A stretch of 45,137 nt of DNA from Gammaproteobacteria bacterium (GTDB lineage: Bacteria > Pseudomonadota > Gammaproteobacteria > Methylococcales > Methylococcaceae): contig RFVA01000016.1 in the NCBI GenBank assembly GCA_009922685.1, positions 1-45,137 of the forward strand, in the 5' to 3' direction. Under the pieces are notes generated by a model. That model made no database searches and had not been told where the DNA came from. It was given only the letters and a program-made list of their open reading frames with translations. A program made the translations under genes and the position numbers. Shown piece after piece: positions 15,721 to 23,920 of this stretch; the first letter of the stretch is position 1, and each line of letters starts with the position of its first letter.

Positions 15721-15912
15721 TTATGGGGTAGTTTTTATCGATGACTCATTAATACTGATATTGAGGCGAACCTTTTCCTTTCGCTCAATCTGGACGATCC
15801 TGCCCTCATGGATGGTGATTTCAACGGATCCAAACTTGAGTCCAGCCATCGCTTTTAGGATCTTTTGAAGACTCTCCTGGTTTAAATCCTCGTTCGAGGA
15901 ATTGTTGGACAT
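15721..15912 (-). CDS. oscA: Small sulfur-starvation protein OscA (DUF2292/YezD)
   Basis: 63-residue DUF2292 protein. The core LKFGSVEITIHEGRIVQIERKEKVRL is the family signature. Pseudomonas OscA, encoded beside sbp, is needed for the sulfur-starvation response; its biochemical role is unknown. ATG 15912 is chosen because AAGGA lies about 10 nt upstream and the family begins close before the NxExxQxIL helix; the frame is open further upstream to 15987. It is the first gene of the operon with the porin, unknown exported protein and sbp, with 113 nt before the porin. That gap has only a weak CCCC-atca-GGGG hairpin. A candidate CysB site lies about 85-100 nt upstream. Confidence 0.82.
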   Translation of the reverse strand: MSNNSSNEDLNQESLQKILKAMAGLKFGSVEITIHEGRIVQIERKEKVRLNISINESSIKTTP

Positions 15913-15962
15913 AGACAAGCATTCCTTGGGTTTTAGATCAGCGTCGATTAGGGGTGATGGCG

Positions 15963-15991
15963 TCTTTATTGGGAACGATGCTAGCAATCAA
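15963..15991 (-). promoter_or_regulatory. Weak candidate oscA operon promoter
   Basis: Minus-strand TTGATT (15991-15986), 17 nt and TAAAGA (15968-15963). The -10 is poor (3 of 6), as expected for an activator-dependent promoter. The motif at 15995-16014 would lie just upstream of the -35, a typical position for a LysR-type activator. Confidence 0.3.
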
Positions 15992-15994
15992 ATT

Positions 15995-16014
15995 GATAAA
16001 TCTGAAAGAATAAG
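15995..16014 (-). promoter_or_regulatory. Candidate CysB box upstream of oscA
   Basis: Minus strand CTTATTCTTT followed by CAGATTTATC. The same CTTATTCTTT block followed by a GAATTATC block lies upstream of cysB (7560-7542). The shared word is 10 identical bases plus most of the next 9-10. Two sulfur-related units sharing it makes a regulon motif plausible; it was not tested against known CysB sites. Confidence 0.4.
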
Positions 16015-16135
16015 TCGTTAGATAGATATGCGATTATGGAATATGGATTGACAGCCTCTCATCGCTCTCCACATGGAAGCCTTGCTTGCGACCGAGTATC
16101 ATCCTGCTTTACCCCCATCGCTCCATTGACTGTTT

Positions 16136-17272
16136 GTGAAATTATTAAAAGACTTTCTTAGCGTGACTCAAGGGTTAACGTTCCCTCTCCTCAGTTGGGC
16201 GGTTTGGCTTTGGATGAATCAGAACCCTCAAGGGTCCAGTCTCGATGCCTTAGGCGTCCAGTCACTGGAAATCCAAGGCGGAGTGATCTTTGCCCTGATG
16301 ATGGGCTGCGTATTTTCCGTGGACCTTTATGCCGATCGTTTGGCGGAGCGCTTGAGTGAGCCTTATGGAACCTTGGTGTTGACCTTAAGCGCGACGATCA
16401 TTGAGGTGAGCCTTCTGTTACAGATCATGGTGTCCGGTGACCATAACCCCTCCTTAATGAGGGATACCGTCTATGCAACCTTGATGTTGGTCTTAAACGG
16501 GATCGTTGGGATTTCGCTGACGGCAGGGGGGTGGCGGCATATCGAGCAGGCGTTTGATCTTCGGGGAGCCTTGGCCTATTTCCACATCATTGCGCCCTTG
16601 TCGCTGTTTGTTCTCGTCTTGCCCAACTTTACAGGGACTGATGGCAAGCCGACCCTTGAGCCTTCACAAGAGGCCTTTCTTGGGATTCTCTGTCTCGTCG
16701 TTTATGGCGTTTTTTTGAGGCTCCAGATGGGTCGACATCGTTCCCATTTCGGCCATGTTGCCTCCACCGAGTGGGTCAGCCCTAGAAAGGAATCAAGGAC
16801 ATTCGGGTTCGGGAGGAAGCGCTCTTTGATGTGGCCCATGATGGGGCTTGGCGCCGCGCTCGCCCCCATCGTTCTCCTGTCGGAGCATTTGGCCCAAATC
16901 TTTGATCATGGCATTCAAATGCTCAAGTGGCCGGCAGGATTCGGTGGTCTTTTGATCACGAGCTTGGTGTTGGCGCCGGAGGGTTTAGGAGCCCTTCGAG
17001 CGGCTTTATCCAATCGGATGCAGCGCTCGATCAATATCTGCTTGGGTTCAGCCCTATCAACGATCGCTCTCACGGTTCCAACGGTCCTGATTGCATCCGC
17101 TTTGATGGGGCATTCGCTGGTCCTTGGGGTCAAAGCGACAGATATGATTCTCTTGTCAGCGACGCTCTTGGTCGTTTTGGTGACCTTTGTCAGCGGGAAA
17201 GCAAACCTCCTCCAGGGGATCGTTCATTTGATGATTTTTATCGCCTACCTCTTCTTCATGTTCAAACCCTGA
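16136..17272 (+). CDS. chaA: ChaA-type Ca2+(Na+)/H+ antiporter
   Basis: 378-residue inner-membrane cation/proton antiporter of the CaCA superfamily. It has about 10-11 hydrophobic segments and two exchanger repeats. The first carries SEPYGTLVLTLSATIIEVSLLL with its membrane Glu, then SLMRDTVYATLMLVLNGIVG. The second carries LVLAPEGLGALRAALSNRMQRSINICLGSALSTIALTVPTVL. These match E. coli ChaA (366 residues) closely. The start is GTG 16136 without a clear ribosome site, so the exact N-terminus is uncertain. It is divergent from oscA with a 223-nt gap, and its stop lies only 2 nt before the next start, so the two genes are probably co-transcribed. Confidence 0.88.
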   Translation: MKLLKDFLSVTQGLTFPLLSWAVWLWMNQNPQGSSLDALGVQSLEIQGGVIFALMMGCVFSVDLYADRLAERLSEPYGTLVLTLSATIIEVSLLLQIMVSGDHNPSLMRDTVYATLMLVLNGIVGISLTAGGWRHIEQAFDLRGALAYFHIIAPLSLFVLVLPNFTGTDGKPTLEPSQEAFLGILCLVVYGVFLRLQMGRHRSHFGHVASTEWVSPRKESRTFGFGRKRSLMWPMMGLGAALAPIVLLSEHLAQIFDHGIQMLKWPAGFGGLLITSLVLAPEGLGALRAALSNRMQRSINICLGSALSTIALTVPTVLIASALMGHSLVLGVKATDMILLSATLLVVLVTFVSGKANLLQGIVHLMIFIAYLFFMFKP

Positions 17273-17274
17273 GC

Positions 17275-18822
17275 ATGCGTTGGCTTTTTGCTCTTCTGGT
17301 GTTGTTATCCCCCGTTGGGGTCCTGGCGGATAAGGAGCCGGCTGAAACTCAAGGGTTCATCAAAAAGACCGCTGCGGTCAAAGAGGCTCAAAAGGATCTC
17401 ATCCCATCGAGTGGTCCTTCGCCGAGCCTAGATCCCAAGGGCCAGATTGTCCCTGAATACTTCGACTGGAGGCCCAGAATGTCCTTAGGGGCGGTGGCCA
17501 GCCTCCGGAAAGACGAACTGACAAAAAAAGCCGCCTGGGCCGAGCGGCAGGAATGGAGTCTCGAGCGGTGGTTTGATACCCCTGATTGGATGTCCTTGAC
17601 GCTTGAAGAGCGGGTTCGTTATGAAGCCTATGCAACGCCCTGGATCAAGGGGGACACCCAAGGGCAAAATGCCCTTCCCATTCAGTCGGTGGTTTGGTTT
17701 CAGGCGAGGCCACAAGAGGATATGCGCTTTGAAGCTGAATTCTGGGATGCCCGCCAGTATGGATCGAGTCAGCCCAACAAGATCGACACCACGATGGTCA
17801 ATGTGCTGAATCTTGAGCAGGTTTTCGGCGCGATGATTCATCGAAATCTCTTCGGTTTGGGGCTTGATTCAGAGACCAAATTGGGTCAAATGCATATGGA
17901 CTTTGGCAGTCGAAGACTGATCGGGATTGTGCCTTTCAAGAACACCCAGTTCCAATACGTCGGCATCCAAAATCGTCTTCTTAGTCATCAAGAAGGCTGG
18001 GAGTTGACAACCTTTGCCAACGCGCCCGTGAATATCCTTCCGAATACCACAGCGGCGCTTCAGAGCAATCAGTGGGCCTGGAATCGTCCCCTGACCGATG
18101 CGGTTTTTACGGGTGCGCTCTTTAACCAACACCTCACGGCCCAGGATCGATCGGAGCTTTACTTCTATTATCTCCATGAGGGTGAAGCCATCAATCTCAG
18201 CCGGAATCTTTACACCCCGGGCTTTCGTTTCTACCGGGATCCTTATAAAGGGGAATGGGATTATGAAATTGAAACCATAGGACAGACCGGGAGCAAGCGG
18301 CAGAACGCCTCCAGTGCCGCCATGAGCGTTGGATCGATCATGCAGCACCTTCAGGTCGGGTATAACTTTAATACGGCATGGGATCCGAGGTTCCTCCTCC
18401 AGTGGGATTATGCCTCCTCTCATTTTGATTCCCTGTTTCCATCGACCGTCTTCGAATATGGTCCCGATGGGATTTTGACCTTGTTTGCAAGGACCAACCT
18501 CAATTCCCCAGGGTATCGACTGTTCCTCGTGCCGCATCGGGACTTTACCTTTTATGTCGCCAATCGCTTTTGGTGGCTCGCCGACTCAAAATCAACCACC
18601 GGTTGGGCCAATGCACAGCTCGTGGACACCTCGGGGAGTGCCGGCAGTTATGTCGGCCAAACCTGGGAACTCAATGGCCGCTGGGATGCGCATGACAATA
18701 TTGCGTTTCAGGTGGGTTGGCAGGTCCTCATGAAAGGAAATTTCGCTCGCTATGCCCCCGGTGCGCCGACCAATCAGGACAATGTCAATTACTGGTTCGT
18801 CCAAACCGAAGTTCGTTTTTAG
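17275..18822 (+). CDS. Alginate-export-like outer-membrane porin
   Basis: 515 residues from ATG 17275, which gives a signal peptide (MRWLFALLVLLSPVGVLA); the frame is open further back only because it overlaps chaA. The mature part has the alginate_exp (AlgE-like) barrel pattern: LEERVRYEAYATPW, FEAEFWDARQYGSSQ, a FGSRRLIGIVPFKNTQFQYVGIQ strand pair, and repeated aromatic beta strands ending WFVQTEVRF. No alginate genes are present in the window, and many members of this family are general porins, so alginate transport is not implied. Two nucleotides separate it from chaA. The mature protein has about nine Met, unlike the sulfur-poor porin at 13643-15607. Confidence 0.75.
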   Translation: MRWLFALLVLLSPVGVLADKEPAETQGFIKKTAAVKEAQKDLIPSSGPSPSLDPKGQIVPEYFDWRPRMSLGAVASLRKDELTKKAAWAERQEWSLERWFDTPDWMSLTLEERVRYEAYATPWIKGDTQGQNALPIQSVVWFQARPQEDMRFEAEFWDARQYGSSQPNKIDTTMVNVLNLEQVFGAMIHRNLFGLGLDSETKLGQMHMDFGSRRLIGIVPFKNTQFQYVGIQNRLLSHQEGWELTTFANAPVNILPNTTAALQSNQWAWNRPLTDAVFTGALFNQHLTAQDRSELYFYYLHEGEAINLSRNLYTPGFRFYRDPYKGEWDYEIETIGQTGSKRQNASSAAMSVGSIMQHLQVGYNFNTAWDPRFLLQWDYASSHFDSLFPSTVFEYGPDGILTLFARTNLNSPGYRLFLVPHRDFTFYVANRFWWLADSKSTTGWANAQLVDTSGSAGSYVGQTWELNGRWDAHDNIAFQVGWQVLMKGNFARYAPGAPTNQDNVNYWFVQTEVRF

Positions 18823-18832
18823 TGAAGGCCCA

Positions 18833-19144
18833 TCAATAGACCCCCCCAAGAGGGCCGTCGATCTCGATTTGCTCCATGGGTTGGTTCGGATTGACCTTCG
18901 AACCCGACGCATGGCAAGCACGGTCCCCCTCACGCCAACCCGTCGCGTATTCGGCATCATTGAGATAGCGTTTATCGTCTTTAATAATCTCTCCGGTCAT
19001 GTTGCTGGCGACACTGGAGCCGCTTTTACAGCCGGCGCGATAACCTTCGGCAAAGGAGGGCGTTGAATTGGAAAGGACGAATTCCTGAGAGCAGCCGCTG
19101 ATCAATAACAGCCCGAGAAGTCCTAGAGGGAATCGAAGCGCCAT
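18833..19144 (-). CDS. Small hypothetical lipoprotein
   Basis: 103 residues with a lipoprotein signal (MALRFPLGLLGLLLISGCS), lipobox Cys18. Ser-Gln after the Cys suggests outer-membrane sorting. The mature part contains two related GYxxG or GWxxG segments with Cys (SFAEGYRAGCKSGS and YATGWREGDRACHAS), which look like a short internal repeat and may form a disulfide. The family is not identified. It follows the broken uup gene by 12 nt on the same strand and is convergent with the porin gene (10-nt gap). AGGA lies about 10 nt before the start. Confidence 0.68.
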   Translation of the reverse strand: MALRFPLGLLGLLLISGCSQEFVLSNSTPSFAEGYRAGCKSGSSVASNMTGEIIKDDKRYLNDAEYATGWREGDRACHASGSKVNPNQPMEQIEIDGPLGGVY

Positions 19145-19156
19145 GGTTTGTGTGTC

Positions 19157-20990
19157 CTAATGAGGCGGTGAATCATTCCTCAGCGCCTCAAGCTCCTCCC
19201 AACGGCCATAAGCAGTTTCGAGGGTTTGTTGTTGAAGCGCGAGATTGGCCTGATGGGCGGTGATGAGGTCTTTAGCCTGCTGGTAAAAATCAGGATTGGC
19301 CATTCCATGGGTCAGTGTCTCGATGGCTCGTTCAAGAGACTCAATCTGGCTGGGGAGTGATTCGAGCTCCTTCATTTCCTTGAAGCTCATTTTGCGACCC
19401 TTGCTTTGGGTCTTAGTGATCATCACGTCCGGCGCTTGGGGTTCAGGCTTTTGCCCAAGGCCTCTTGACGCTTCCCCGGGGGTGAGGGTTGGAGGCCTCT
19501 GGCGGACCCAGTCATCGTAACCCCCAATATATTCGTTGATGACGCCATCGCCTTCGTAAGCCAAGACACTGGTGACCAGATTGTTGAGGAAGGCACGGTC
19601 ATGGCTGACGACAAGAACGGTTCCGGTGTAATCAATCAGGAGCTCTTCAAGAAGATCGAGGGTGTCCGCATCGAGATCGTTGGTGGGTTCATCCAAGACT
19701 AAAAGATTGGCGGGTTGGGTGAAAAGTCGGGCCAACAACAAGCGATTCCGTTCGCCGCCTGAAAGGGATTTAACCGGCTGTCTGGCCCTATCTGGGGTGA
19801 AGAGAAAGTCCTGGAGATAGCCGATCACATGCGTGTTACGGCCATTGACGGTGACTCGATCGCTGCCTTGGGCCACATTGTCGATGACCGTGGCATTTTC
19901 ATCGAGGGTGATTCGATATTGATCAAAGTAGGCGATCTGGAGATTGGTGCCGAGTTTGATGGTCCCTGAAGTCGCTTCGAGTTGGCCGAGCATGAGCCTT
20001 AAGAGGGTCGTCTTGCCACAACCATTAGGCCCGATGATGCCGACCTTATCCCCCCGAAGGATGGTCGTTGTCAGGTCTTTGACGATCGTGTGATCGCCAT
20101 AGTGAAAGCCGACCCCCTCCATTTCAACCACCAGCTTGCCAGATCGCTCGGCTTGCTGGACCTGCATGTTGACTTGGCCTGCTTGAACCCTTCGTTGGCT
20201 GCGTGACTCGCGCATCTCCACGAGCCGTTTGACTCGTCCCATATCTCTGGTCCGCCGCGCCTTAATGCCTTGTCGAATCCAGACTTCTTCCTGTTGGAGT
20301 TTCTTATCAAATTCGGCGTTGCTTTTGGCTTCAGCTTCGAGAAGTTCGGCCTTCCGGCGAAGGTAAGTGGGGTAATCCCCTGGAAAGTCGGTCAGGTGGC
20401 CGCGATCCAATTCGATGATCCGCGTCGCGAGGCGCTGCAGAAAGACCCGGTCATGGGTGATGAAGATCAAGGTTCCAGGCCAGCCTAACAAAAACTCTTC
20501 AAGCCAGAGGATGGCATCAAGATCGAGGTGGTTAGTCGGTTCATCGAGGAGGAGGATATCGGGCTGTGAAGCCAAGGCCTTGGCCAACAGGACGCGGCGC
20601 TTGAGGCCGCCTGAAAGGGAGGCGATGTCATCGTCTGAGGGGAGATTAAGGCGGGTGAGGAGATTCTCTATCGTCGTCTCCATGTCCCAGGCATTGGCGG
20701 CTTCGATGATGTGCTGACACTCCTCAAGTTCGGTGAGGGCTTTGGTGTCAGGATGATTCCCAAGGGCCTGCGTCAGATGATGGTAGCGACGAATGGCATC
20801 GCCAATCTCACCCAGCCTCGCCATCATCGGCAACGATGCGTCGATCGATCAATTTAAGCAGCGTTGATTTTCCTGTGCCGTTGCGTCCGACCAATGCAAC
20901 ACGTTCGCCTTTTTCGAGGGAAAAACTGATGCCATCAAGGAGCGGGTGGCCATAGCCTAGATGGACCTGGTTGAGAGTGATAAGCGCCAT
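19157..20990 (-). pseudogene. uup: Uup-type ABC-F ATPase, internally deleted and frameshifted
   Basis: ABC-F ATPase of the Uup type (ribosome/DNA-associated, twin ATPase). The start (20990-20808) encodes LITLNQVHLGYG and Walker A GRNGTGKST, then LLKLIDRRIVADDGE, and stops. A different frame continues from about 20833 with ARLGEIGDAIRRYHHLTQ, first signature LSGGLKRR, Walker B LLLDEPTNHLD, the linker IRQGIKARRTRDMGRVKR, the second ATPase (GPNGCGKTT, LSGGERNR, LVLDEPTNDLD) and the C-terminal coiled coil. Compared with E. coli Uup (635 residues), roughly 28-30 residues including the Q-loop of the first domain are missing at the junction, together with a frame change. The gene is therefore broken unless the downstream part is translated by itself from TTG/ATG near 20827-20833. 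Confidence 0.8.
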
Positions 20991-21030
20991 TCCGTGGGAG
21001 ATGTCCTTTGGTGTTTTTTTAGGGGGTCGG

Positions 21031-22329
21031 TTAAGGGTCGGTCCGATGATTCATCGGGGTGTAATCCCTGAGGGGGGCACCGACATAAATCTGCCGGGGC
21101 CTTGCAATGCGGGTGTTGGGGTCCTCGATCATTTCCTTCCAATGAGCGATCCAGCCGGGAAGCCGGCCAAGGGCAAAGAGGACCGTGAACATGTTCGTTG
21201 GGAAACCCATCGCCCGGTAGAGGATACCGGAGTAGAAATCAACGTTGGGGTAAAGTTTACGCTCGATGAAATAGGGATCGGTGAGTGCAATTTCCTCAAG
21301 TCCCTTCGCGATATCAAGGATCGGATCGTTGATCCCCAGTTGATCCAGAATCTGATCGCAGTACGTCTTCAAAATCACGGCTCTTGGGTCATAACTTTTA
21401 TAGACCCGATGACCGAACCCCATCAATTTAAAGGGGTCACTCTTATCTTTGGCTTTTTCAATGTATTTTTTGTAATTGCAACCATCTCGCTCGATATCCT
21501 CGAGCATCTCGATCACCGATTGGTTGGCGCCCCCATGTAAGGGTCCCCAAAGGGCACAGACACCCGCCGAAATAGAGGCAAATAAATTGGCCTTGGAGGA
21601 CCCGACCATGCGGACCGTTGAGGTTGAGCAGTTCTGCTCGTGATCGGCATGGAGAATAAAGAGGACGTCAAGGGCTTTCCTGATCGTTTCGTTCGCTTCG
21701 TAATCCTGCATGGGGGTGGTGAACATCATGTGCAGGAAATTAGACACGTAATCGAGTTCAGGGCGGGTATAGACGAAGGCTTCACCCACCGAACGCTTAT
21801 AGGCAAACGCGGCGAGGACCCGGACCTTCGAGAGGAGGCGGGTGATGGTTTGGCTGGTTTCCTTGGGGTTCGGGTTAGGCTTCAAGAGCTCCGGGTGATA
21901 GACCGATAGCGAACACACCATCGACGATAAAATGGCCATCGGATGCGCGTGACCGGGATAGGAGTTGAAGAAACTCTTCATGTCCTCGTGAATCAGTGAA
22001 TGCAGCAGCACTCTGTCCTTGAAACGGCTAAATTGCTCTTGGGAGGGCAGGGCGCCATGAATGAGGAGGTAGCTGACTTCCATGAACGTCGATTTTTCAC
22101 AAAGCTCTGCGATGTCATAGCCGCGGTACCTTAAGATGCCCTTTTCGCCATCGATGAAGGTGATGGCCGATCGACAGGCCCCCGTATTGGCATACCCGGG
22201 ATCGAGGGTGAGGTAGCCGGTGGTGGCCTGGAGGCGAGTAACATCGATGCCTTTCTCGTTCTCTGTCCCTATAATGACTGGTAAATCAATGGATTGCCCG
22301 TCAAGAAGAATTTTGGCCGGATCTGTCAT
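21031..22329 (-). CDS. gltA: Citrate synthase (type II)
   Basis: 432-residue citrate synthase, condensing oxaloacetate with acetyl-CoA at entry to the TCA cycle. The catalytic residues are visible: His in LHADHEQNCSTSTVR, His in LMGFGHRVYKSYDPRA and Asp in YPNVDFYSGILYRAMGFP. The N-terminal domain (IIGTENEKGIDVTRL, GYLTLDPGYANTGACRSAITFIDGEKGILRYRGYDI) is of the hexameric, NADH-regulated Gram-negative type. It is monocistronic or co-transcribed with the downstream broken uup (40-nt gap) and divergent from truA. Annotation is secure. Confidence 0.97.
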   Translation of the reverse strand: MTDPAKILLDGQSIDLPVIIGTENEKGIDVTRLQATTGYLTLDPGYANTGACRSAITFIDGEKGILRYRGYDIAELCEKSTFMEVSYLLIHGALPSQEQFSRFKDRVLLHSLIHEDMKSFFNSYPGHAHPMAILSSMVCSLSVYHPELLKPNPNPKETSQTITRLLSKVRVLAAFAYKRSVGEAFVYTRPELDYVSNFLHMMFTTPMQDYEANETIRKALDVLFILHADHEQNCSTSTVRMVGSSKANLFASISAGVCALWGPLHGGANQSVIEMLEDIERDGCNYKKYIEKAKDKSDPFKLMGFGHRVYKSYDPRAVILKTYCDQILDQLGINDPILDIAKGLEEIALTDPYFIERKLYPNVDFYSGILYRAMGFPTNMFTVLFALGRLPGWIAHWKEMIEDPNTRIARPRQIYVGAPLRDYTPMNHRTDP

Positions 22330-22384
22330 GAAGGTTCAACCTCAAATGGCGCTGTTATGCTGAGTACGCGGAGTGTATCGGCAA

Positions 22385-22400
22385 AGCCTCTTCGGAGGCT
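22385..22400 (+). other. UUCG-capped hairpin in truA leader
   Basis: AGCCTC-TTCG-GAGGCT, a perfect 6-bp stem with the very stable UUCG tetraloop, 40 nt before the truA start in the 111-nt gltA/truA divergent region. No T-run follows, so it is not a terminator for the plus strand. It may be an RNA stability or leader element. Confidence 0.45.
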
Positions 22401-22440
22401 ACCTGAGAGCTTAGGGATGAGAATTTCAATGAGTAGTTCA

Positions 22441-23289
22441 ATGCGGATAGCCTTGGTAGTCGAATACGATGGGACCGATTTTGCCGGCTGGCAATGGCAG
22501 CTCGCGCAGCGAACGGTTCAGAATGAACTGGAAGCGGCGCTATCGCGGGTCGCCAACCATCCGGTGAGAGTGGTCTGCTCGGGTCGCACCGACGCGGGGG
22601 TTCATGCCTTGGCCCAGGTGGTTCATTTTGATACCGAGGCCTCACGAAAAGCCCATGCCTTCATGATGGGGACCAATGCCTGGTTGCCGGCGGATGTCCG
22701 GGTCACCAAGGCCCTCGAGGTGGGGACTGATTTTCATGCTAGAACCAGCGCCATCGCCCGTCACTATCGTTACGAGATTCTCAATCGCTCGATGGCATCC
22801 GCTCTTGGGCCCCGGCAACAAACCCTTTGTCCAAAGCCGCTGGATGCGGAGGCGATGCAGGCAGCGGCCAATTGCTTGATTGGAGAGCATGATTTTTCAT
22901 CGTTTAGGGCGCAAGGCTGCCAATCAAAAAGTCCCATCCGGTTTCTTCACTTTATCCGGGTTCGGCGGGAAGGGGAGCGGGTCCTGATCGATGTCGGGGC
23001 CAATGCCTTTCTTCATCATATGGTGCGGAATATTGTGGGATCCCTCATGGCGGTCGGTGCGGGGAAGGAAAGCCCTGAATGGTTGGCCGGTGTTTTGGCC
23101 GCCCGCAACCGACGTCTGGCCGGTATCACGGCCCCCTCGGACGGGTTATACTTCGCAGGAGTTCTTTATCCCGAACGCTTCGGTTTGGAAAGGGCGCCCA
23201 TCTTCGATTTATTGCCCGCTGATGCGCGGCGTTTCATGCCGTCAGCCGCCCATGAATTATCCGTATCCCTCACACCGAACTCGCGTTAA
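22441..23289 (+). CDS. truA: tRNA pseudouridine(38-40) synthase TruA
   Basis: 282-residue enzyme converting uridines 38-40 of the tRNA anticodon arm to pseudouridine. It begins MRIALVVEYDGTDFAGWQWQ, and catalytic Asp51 is in SGRTDAGVHA. Further landmarks are FHARTSAIARHYRYEILN, ANAFLHHMVRNIVGSLMAVG and the C-terminal GLYFAGVLYPERF. ATG 22441 is chosen from the family start; in-frame starts up to 22294 are too long and overlap the gltA leader, though ATG 22429 (MSSSMRIALV) is possible. It is the first gene of the long plus-strand operon and overlaps trpF by 38 nt. Confidence 0.93.
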   Translation: MRIALVVEYDGTDFAGWQWQLAQRTVQNELEAALSRVANHPVRVVCSGRTDAGVHALAQVVHFDTEASRKAHAFMMGTNAWLPADVRVTKALEVGTDFHARTSAIARHYRYEILNRSMASALGPRQQTLCPKPLDAEAMQAAANCLIGEHDFSSFRAQGCQSKSPIRFLHFIRVRREGERVLIDVGANAFLHHMVRNIVGSLMAVGAGKESPEWLAGVLAARNRRLAGITAPSDGLYFAGVLYPERFGLERAPIFDLLPADARRFMPSAAHELSVSLTPNSR

Positions 23290-23920
23290 AATCTGCGGTC
23301 TGACGCGGGTCGAGGATGCTCTGGCGGCGGTTCGACTCGGGGCTGATGCCCTGGGTCTCGTGTTCTACCCAAAGAGCCCTCGGGTGGTTTCGATCGAGGT
23401 GGCTCGATCGATTATTGAGAGGGTGCCGCCCTTCGTGACGATCGTCGGCCTTTTCGTCAATGAGAATAAAGGGACCATCGCCGACATCCTGTCGACCCTT
23501 CGAATTGATCTTCTGCAGTTTCATGGGGATGAGGCGGAAGCGGATTGCCAAGGGTTTGGCAGACCTTTCATCAAGGCCATCAGGATGCGGTCTGATGTCG
23601 ATCTACCGGCCACCATGGCACGCTATCCCGGCGCCAGCGGCTTTTTGGTCGACGCCTTTGAGGCGGATGCGATGGGCGGAACCGGGCGCGCTTTTGACTG
23701 GGGTCGATTGACCCCGTTGTTGGCGCAACAACTGATTGTGGCTGGGGGATTACGGCCTGACAATGTGGCAGAGGCCTTAACGGCCCTGAGGCCCTACGCA
23801 CTCGATGTCTCCAGTGGTGTCGAGGCTCAAAAAGGAATTAAGGATGAGGCCAAGATGGCCGCATTCCTCAGCGAGGTGCATGACTTTGACTACCGACTTC
23901 AACACGACAGAACCTTATAA
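23252..23920 (+). CDS. trpF: Phosphoribosylanthranilate isomerase TrpF
   Basis: 222-residue TIM-barrel enzyme of tryptophan synthesis (phosphoribosylanthranilate to CdRP). Catalytic Cys15 is in VKICGLT, and the catalytic Asp lies in [15 protein letters not shown] and [10 protein letters not shown] are typical strands. ATG 23252 lies inside truA. Because the conserved RVKICGLT begins right around the truA stop (23287-23289) and no later start exists, the 38-nt overlap must be real. The 3-prime end overlaps trpB by 41 nt. Such nested starts suggest translational coupling. Confidence 0.93.
   Translation: MNYPYPSHRTRVKICGLTRVEDALAAVRLGADALGLVFYPKSPRVVSIEVARSIIERVPPFVTIVGLFVNENKGTIADILSTLRIDLLQFHGDEAEADCQGFGRPFIKAIRMRSDVDLPATMARYPGASGFLVDAFEADAMGGTGRAFDWGRLTPLLAQQLIVAGGLRPDNVAEALTALRPYALDVSSGVEAQKGIKDEAKMAAFLSEVHDFDYRLQHDRTL

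Noticed and set aside
17869-18537. Minus-strand open frame of 222 codons opposite the alginate-export-like porin
   Set aside because: The porin strand has signal peptide, barrel pattern and terminal Phe; the antisense product is low in plausible structure.
17275-18822. Alginate biosynthesis locus
   Set aside because: Only an AlgE-like barrel is present; there is no algD, alg8/44 or other alginate gene, so the name does not imply the pathway.
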